DNA from: Chitinophagales bacterium
Lineage (GTDB): Bacteria > Bacteroidota > Bacteroidia > Chitinophagales > UBA2359
DNA: 64,000 nucleotides
Reading direction: 5' to 3'
NCBI GenBank assembly: GCA_020628375.1
Contig: JAHDFD010000002.1
Location: 160,620 to 224,619, forward strand
The notes under the pieces are model-generated. The model was not told the DNA's origin. It made no database searches and worked only from the letters and a program-made list of their open reading frames with translations. Made by a program: the position numbers and the translations under genes. Positions 59,680 to 64,000 of this stretch are shown here, in pieces. How positions within the stretch are numbered: position 1 is the first letter of the stretch; the number at the start of each line of letters is the position of its first letter.

Positions 59680-62223
59680 TTATTTTCTTGCTTTTATATC
59701 CTTAATAGAATAGTTGGTAATTTTACCATTTCGATAAACATTCGCTCTTACCTTTCTGAAACCCTGTGATTTCAAGTAGGCAATTACTGCTTCAACATCG
59801 TTTATATCTTTTAATCGATTCAATTCGACTTTTTTCTTACTTGTGCTAACAGTAATATGCGTTTGTTTAAGATTTAAGCTATTAAGAATAAATTTCTGCT
59901 CCATAGAGAAATCTGTATAAGGCCCAACCTCTACCGAATAAGTAAACCCTTCAATTTTTGTTGTTGGTACTACTTCAGGTTTAGGAATATGATCTTTAGG
60001 TTTTGAAGAAATATTGATCGGGTCTTTTGATGTTTTGTCCTTTTTACCTTTCTTTTTCTTATCGTTTTTATTTTTCGCTCCTGCTTCAGCAACGTTCTTA
60101 TCAAAATCTATATACTCTTCATCTTCCGGTGGTGGAAGTACATTATCCTGTTTAACTTTCGGGGTATTTCTATCTTTTTTGGTAAAAATCATTCTTTGGT
60201 TGAATCTATGTTTGGCTACACTACAATCCGCACCATCGATACAATCATTGATAATTCCAGTTTCTCCTCTTGCAACTAACTCTAGTTGAGCCTGCTTTAT
60301 CCCATTCTGATAAAATATCTGTGCAATATTCGCTAATCTGTTTTTAGAAAGATCGAGATTCGATCGAGTTGTACCTCTTGCATCGGTAAAGCTTTCAATT
60401 CTGATCTTAGCTCTTGGATTTTCTCGTGCATAAAGAATAACAGGAGCAATCAAGTCCATTACACTTTCTGTCATAATATCAGACTTACCTTTAAATTGAA
60501 CTGGTCCGATATTCAGTTCAGCATTTAAGCTATTTTCAGGAACCTGCTGTAATTTCAAAGGATCATTATTGGTAACAACAACATCTTTCTGCTGAACTTT
60601 ATTTTTCGTTTTATCCGCTTTATTTTTTGAAGGTTTACTATTATCTTTCTTTGGTTTTTGAGGCTTAGTTGTCTTTTCCTTCTTTGGTTTTTCTTGCTTT
60701 TCAGGTTTGGTTTTTACAGGTTTAGGCTTCTTTTCTTTAGAATCTGGTTTCGTCGGTTTTACTGTTTTATCTTTCTTTGATTTGTCTTTACCTGTTTTCT
60801 CTTTCTTTTGCTTTTTACTTTTTTCCGGCTTAGTTTCTTCTCCCAAATTTACATAGGGTTGAATCACTTCATTAGAACCATCAATAATATTCGGATTACT
60901 AACATCTGCGTACTGTGCATCTTCAACTGAAGTTACACCTGCAATTGATTTCGGGTAATTGATTTTTCCATTTATTCTGAAACGATAGATATCATCAGAA
61001 CCTATTCCACCTTTTCTGTTTGAAGCAAAATAACCACCTCCACTTTTATTATCGAAAACTATCGTAAAATCGTCTTGTGCTGAATTGATCGGTGCGCCCA
61101 TATTTTGCGGTTTCGACCATTTTCTTTTTACTGGTTTAGAGAAGAAAATATCATAACCACCTATTCCGGGATGTCCATTAGAAGCAAAGTATAAAGTTCC
61201 ATCATTGTGTATGTATGGAAATTGTTCATCTTCAGGTGTATTAATATCAGGTCCCAGATTTTTAGGATAGCTCCAGGTAGTATCTATTTTAACAGAAACA
61301 TACAAGTCTGCACCGCCATATCCTCCTGGCATATTCGATGAAAAATATAATAGTTTCCCATTTTCAGATAAAGTAGGATGAGCAATAGTATAATCGGCAC
61401 TATTGTATGGATAATCTTCTATGACCTCCCATTTTCCATTTTCCTGAATTTGAGCATTGATAAGTTTCAGATTTAACTTTTTCGTTTGCTCTTTAACACC
61501 TTTTCCTCTTACTTCTGTATTTCTTGTAATCCATGCATTTTGAAAATATTTACCAAAAGCAACAGGACCATCGTGGTATTGACTATTAATATTTCCTCCT
61601 AATTTTTTAGGCTTCGACCAGGTAGAAACAAAAGCCTGCGTTACATACATATCCAAAAAAGCTTCGTCTTCTGCATAATAACTTCCTGCCGATTTCTTTG
61701 AACCCGATCGTGAGCTGGTAAATACCAATTGATTATCGGCATATAATACCGGACCAAAATCGATATAAGGACTGTTAAATGGTAAATTCTCTACTTTATA
61801 TTTTGTTGCATTAACATAAAACTGTTCAACATTTCTGCAAGCATTGGCAAACTCCATTGATCTTGGATAAATATCAGAATACGATTCATAGAAATCTGCG
61901 GCGTCTTCAAATTTCTCCTGCCCTTGTAAAGCTTGTGCTAAATTGAATTCCAGTTTACGGTCATTTTGCTGAGGCATAACAATTCTGTACCAATATTCTG
62001 CTTCTTTAAACTCTCCAACCATACGATGGCAATGAGCAATATTCACTTTTGCCTCCAATACATTGTCGAACATTAGAATATCAGTATAAGTATCTAAAGC
62101 TTGTCGGTAAGCCTCTGCTTTAAAAAGGTCGTTGGCTCTTTTCAATAAAGCTTTGCTATCCTGAGCATTGCTATTGAAAACAGTTAAAGTAAAAAACAGA
62201 CTAAGAAATAAAAACCGCTGCAT
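59680..62223 (-). CDS. OmpA-family protein with TPR, PD40 propeller and SPOR-like domain (PorE/SprE-like)
   Basis: The ATG at 62223 (MQRFLFLSLFFTLTVFNSNAQ) starts a signal peptide; a TTG three codons earlier is less likely. The 847-residue protein has a TPR-like N-terminus (about 25-150), PD40/WD40-like propeller repeats (about 155-430; for example LVFTSSRSGSKKS, LYFSSNMPGGYGGADLYVS, GYFASNRKGGIGSDDIYRF), a strongly Lys/Pro-rich linker (about 465-560), an OmpA peptidoglycan-binding domain (about 575-690; IRIESFTDARGTTRSNLDLSKNRL) and a C-terminal SPOR-like fold (about 765-847; YSVEVGPYTD). The order recalls PorE of the T9SS, so an envelope anchoring role is inferred. Copy B of the repeat follows. 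Confidence 0.87.
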   Translation of the reverse strand: MQRFLFLSLFFTLTVFNSNAQDSKALLKRANDLFKAEAYRQALDTYTDILMFDNVLEAKVNIAHCHRMVGEFKEAEYWYRIVMPQQNDRKLEFNLAQALQGQEKFEDAADFYESYSDIYPRSMEFANACRNVEQFYVNATKYKVENLPFNSPYIDFGPVLYADNQLVFTSSRSGSKKSAGSYYAEDEAFLDMYVTQAFVSTWSKPKKLGGNINSQYHDGPVAFGKYFQNAWITRNTEVRGKGVKEQTKKLNLKLINAQIQENGKWEVIEDYPYNSADYTIAHPTLSENGKLLYFSSNMPGGYGGADLYVSVKIDTTWSYPKNLGPDINTPEDEQFPYIHNDGTLYFASNGHPGIGGYDIFFSKPVKRKWSKPQNMGAPINSAQDDFTIVFDNKSGGGYFASNRKGGIGSDDIYRFRINGKINYPKSIAGVTSVEDAQYADVSNPNIIDGSNEVIQPYVNLGEETKPEKSKKQKKEKTGKDKSKKDKTVKPTKPDSKEKKPKPVKTKPEKQEKPKKEKTTKPQKPKKDNSKPSKNKADKTKNKVQQKDVVVTNNDPLKLQQVPENSLNAELNIGPVQFKGKSDIMTESVMDLIAPVILYARENPRAKIRIESFTDARGTTRSNLDLSKNRLANIAQIFYQNGIKQAQLELVARGETGIINDCIDGADCSVAKHRFNQRMIFTKKDRNTPKVKQDNVLPPPEDEEYIDFDKNVAEAGAKNKNDKKKKGKKDKTSKDPINISSKPKDHIPKPEVVPTTKIEGFTYSVEVGPYTDFSMEQKFILNSLNLKQTHITVSTSKKKVELNRLKDINDVEAVIAYLKSQGFRKVRANVYRNGKITNYSIKDIKARK

Positions 62224-62317
62224 AGTGATCAATCAAATAAAGTGCAAAAATAACGATTCAACGCCAGTCTTTTCTGACAGAATGATTTAGATTCTGTTTA
62301 ATGAGGTCGTAAGGTAT

Positions 62318-63103
62318 TTATTCTTTCGGGAACATAGGTATGAATATGCTCGTTTTTTTAGCATATTCTCTGAAAGCTTTCTTATTCATATACTTTCTTT
62401 CCAACATAGGAATTCCTGATACAAAAACGATCAGAAAGCTTATTAACAAAGGTCCAATTAAAGAAATCAAATGAAAATGCGCTTGAAAGGCAACAATATA
62501 AATTCCCCACCATAAAACCACTTCACCAAAATAATTTGGATGTCTGCTATATCGCCACAAGCCTTTGGTCATTATTTTTCCTTTATTCGACTTTTTGCTT
62601 TTAAACTCCAATAGCTGCCAATCTGCTACGCTTTCAAAAATCAAACCGAATGCAAAAACTAAACAGCCTATATAATCGATATAATTAATGGCGATGTAGT
62701 TATTATCGGTATTTACGTGAATAATAGGCAAGGCTATGATCAACATAAAAAAACCCTGTAACATGAACACTTGCAAAAAAGCTCTTATAACAGCAAATTT
62801 CCCCCACTGTTTCCGCCAATTTGCATATCTGAAATCTTCAGGCTTGCCAATACTTCTCATAAGAATATAGGTGGAAAGCCTGAAACCCCAAAAGGCGACC
62901 AACGTGGTAATGAGTGCTTGTCGGGGCATAATTTCACTATACTTGAATAAAGTAAAAAAAGCGATCAGGACAAAACCTAAACCCCAGGCAATGTCAGCTA
63001 CACCATTGTCTTTCTTTACATTCGCATAGGTAAACCAAAACAGCATATAACTCAAAACCAGAATGCCGCAAGCCTGATAAACTTCCTGAAGTGGTAAAAA
63101 CAT
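62318..63103 (-). CDS. DUF1295/steroid 5-alpha-reductase-like membrane protein
   Basis: The 261-residue protein has about seven transmembrane helices and the DUF1295 features: VADIAWGLGFVLIAF (about 36-50), AFWGFRLSTYI (about 70-80), and the C-terminal TKGLWRYSRHPNYFGEVVLWWGIY (about 176-199), which is the likely NADPH/SAM-type binding end in this fold. Homologues include steroid reductases and isoprenoid methyltransferases, so the substrate is left open. It lies directly after the saccharopine-dehydrogenase-like gene on the same strand, with three bases between them, so the two are probably co-transcribed. Confidence 0.9.
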   Translation of the reverse strand: MFLPLQEVYQACGILVLSYMLFWFTYANVKKDNGVADIAWGLGFVLIAFFTLFKYSEIMPRQALITTLVAFWGFRLSTYILMRSIGKPEDFRYANWRKQWGKFAVIRAFLQVFMLQGFFMLIIALPIIHVNTDNNYIAINYIDYIGCLVFAFGLIFESVADWQLLEFKSKKSNKGKIMTKGLWRYSRHPNYFGEVVLWWGIYIVAFQAHFHLISLIGPLLISFLIVFVSGIPMLERKYMNKKAFREYAKKTSIFIPMFPKE

Positions 63104-63106
63104 TAC

Positions 63107-64000
63107 TTAAGTTCTTTTTACTCCGGCAAAATTCGTAATATAATCCGAACCAAAGGCTAGAGAAGGTGTTAAAAATCCAGATGATTTAAAAGATTTATCG
63201 GCAAGCACTCTTTTTACCGATTCCAAAGCAGTCATTGCCGTTAATGTATAACCTTCAGGACATTCTAATCTTGCTTCAAATTCATTACCATCAGCATCCT
63301 TTGCAATTCCCCAAAGCAGACTTTTCGATTGCTCTCTTTCTTCAGCAGTAGGTCCGGGTTTCCCACTCCATACTTTCTTCAACATTCTTTTTTTCATAAA
63401 ATCTGAACCAACAAGCCAACCAAAATAATTACCGAATTTCATCATTCTGATCGACTTATCATTTAAGCCAAGATAAACCATTATATTCGGAATACCTGTT
63501 GAGTGAAAGGCAGTAGATACATCTCCCCATGGAATAGTTGCACTTGGTGTTTTTCTATCTTTAGAAGGGTCAAACTGAATTTGTCTGATTGCATGTGCAT
63601 TTTTAACCAGCTTAATCTTTCCATTCTCTCGAATAGCACCACCTCTTCCTAAATTTTCTATAGCAGTAGTAGCAGTTCCTCGCGAAACACCTCCGCCTAA
63701 GCCAACAAAAGCCAACTCAAGATGTGTCGCCTGTGGTAGGTTTTCGTGAATATACTTCGCTAAGCAATCAGAAGGCACAACATCGAATCCCACACCCGGT
63801 AAAAGAATAATACCAGCAGCTTCTGCTTTTTTCCCCAGATAGGCACAACCTTCAAATACTTCAATTTCTCCGGTTATATCCAGATAATGGGTTTTTGTTT
63901 GAAGACAAGCTTTGGTCATTGCTTTAAAGGTTCTTGTAAATGGTCCGGCACAATTCAGCACCAGATCAAAGGGAGTGAGTAAATCTAACAATTTTTGTTC
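63107..64000 (-). CDS. Saccharopine dehydrogenase-like/trans-acting enoyl reductase, 5' end beyond window
   Basis: The frame is open to the window edge (EQKLLDLLTP upstream of the apparent start), so only the C-terminal 297 residues are seen. The N-terminal Rossmann GATGYTG segment expected in this family is missing because of the edge. Visible family features are DLVLNCAGPFTRTFKAM, YLDITGEIEVFEG, LLPGVGFDVVPSDCLAKYI and GTATTAIENLGRGGAI. The family includes trans-acting enoyl reductases and saccharopine dehydrogenase homologues; substrate is unknown. It is co-directional with the DUF1295 gene, three bases upstream of it, an association that suggests a lipid or isoprenoid role as inference only. 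Confidence 0.85.
   Translation of the reverse strand, partial: EQKLLDLLTPFDLVLNCAGPFTRTFKAMTKACLQTKTHYLDITGEIEVFEGCAYLGKKAEAAGIILLPGVGFDVVPSDCLAKYIHENLPQATHLELAFVGLGGGVSRGTATTAIENLGRGGAIRENGKIKLVKNAHAIRQIQFDPSKDRKTPSATIPWGDVSTAFHSTGIPNIMVYLGLNDKSIRMMKFGNYFGWLVGSDFMKKRMLKKVWSGKPGPTAEEREQSKSLLWGIAKDADGNEFEARLECPEGYTLTAMTALESVKRVLADKSFKSSGFLTPSLAFGSDYITNFAGVKRT

Overview
The window reads as chromosome of an AT-rich, probably marine and pigmented member of the Bacteroidota. The evidence is nine proteins with type IX secretion system (T9SS) C-terminal sorting domains, a PorE/SprE-like OmpA protein, DUF5686 and DUF5522 proteins, carotenoid genes of the crtD and crtI-crtB type, an E. coli-like purB, and one promoter of the Bacteroidetes TTTG-N20-TAnnTTTG type. 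Nothing resembles a prophage, integrase, complete insertion sequence, CRISPR array, rRNA or tRNA. The genus cannot be fixed from the sequence alone.

Layout. 1-5000: a decayed cytochrome c fragment, a lipoprotein, a DUF457 membrane protein and a minus-strand group of highly charged or repetitive proteins. 5100-9015: a 1297-residue T9SS adhesin-like protein (three GEVED domains, six PKD domains). 9240-14462: an HTTM protein, folA, trhO, a secreted esterase and ribD. 14463-14962: an unusual non-coding stretch with two hairpin-plus-box modules around a structured repeat element. 14963-28640: a lipoprotein histone-deacetylase homologue, a T9SS type B protein, a catalytically dead M16 homologue, glmM, two methyltransferases, T9SS and lipoprotein genes, and crtD. 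28755-33716: a DUF5686 outer membrane protein, a possible short RNA, a DUF5522 protein and purB. 33852-42763: a secreted thioredoxin-fold cluster of three paralogues plus an Omp28-like protein, one paralogue having lost its redox cysteines. 42877-50220: dnaX with an A10 slippage tract, queD, a LolA-like protein with an ABC permease, small envelope proteins, and an orphan Pycsar-type transmembrane effector with a degenerate HD domain. 50302-57508: an esterase, crtI-crtB, a KtrB-like potassium channel subunit and a TPR sensor kinase. 57564-64000: a membrane protein, dapD, the second copy of the structured repeat element, the PorE-like protein, a DUF1295 protein and the end of a saccharopine-dehydrogenase-like gene cut by the window edge.

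How the genes work together. Housekeeping enzymes (folA, ribD, glmM, purB, dapD, dnaX, queD, trhO) are interspersed with envelope and secretion-system clients. CrtB makes phytoene, CrtI desaturates it, and CrtD (about 23 kb away) suggests a 1-hydroxylated 3,4-desaturated carotenoid. The T9SS clients need a secretion core that is not encoded here.

Best leads: (1) a roughly 150-bp intergenic repeat at 14593-14741 and, inverted, 59522-59678, with a covarying hairpin and, around one copy, a 10-bp direct repeat; (2) the A10 tract in dnaX, where slippage in either direction gives an almost immediate stop; (3) the coordinated cysteine loss in one thioredoxin-fold paralogue; (4) the pseudo-HD/Pycsar effector fusion; (5) a lipoprotein HDAC. 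All comparisons were made by eye; no database search was run.
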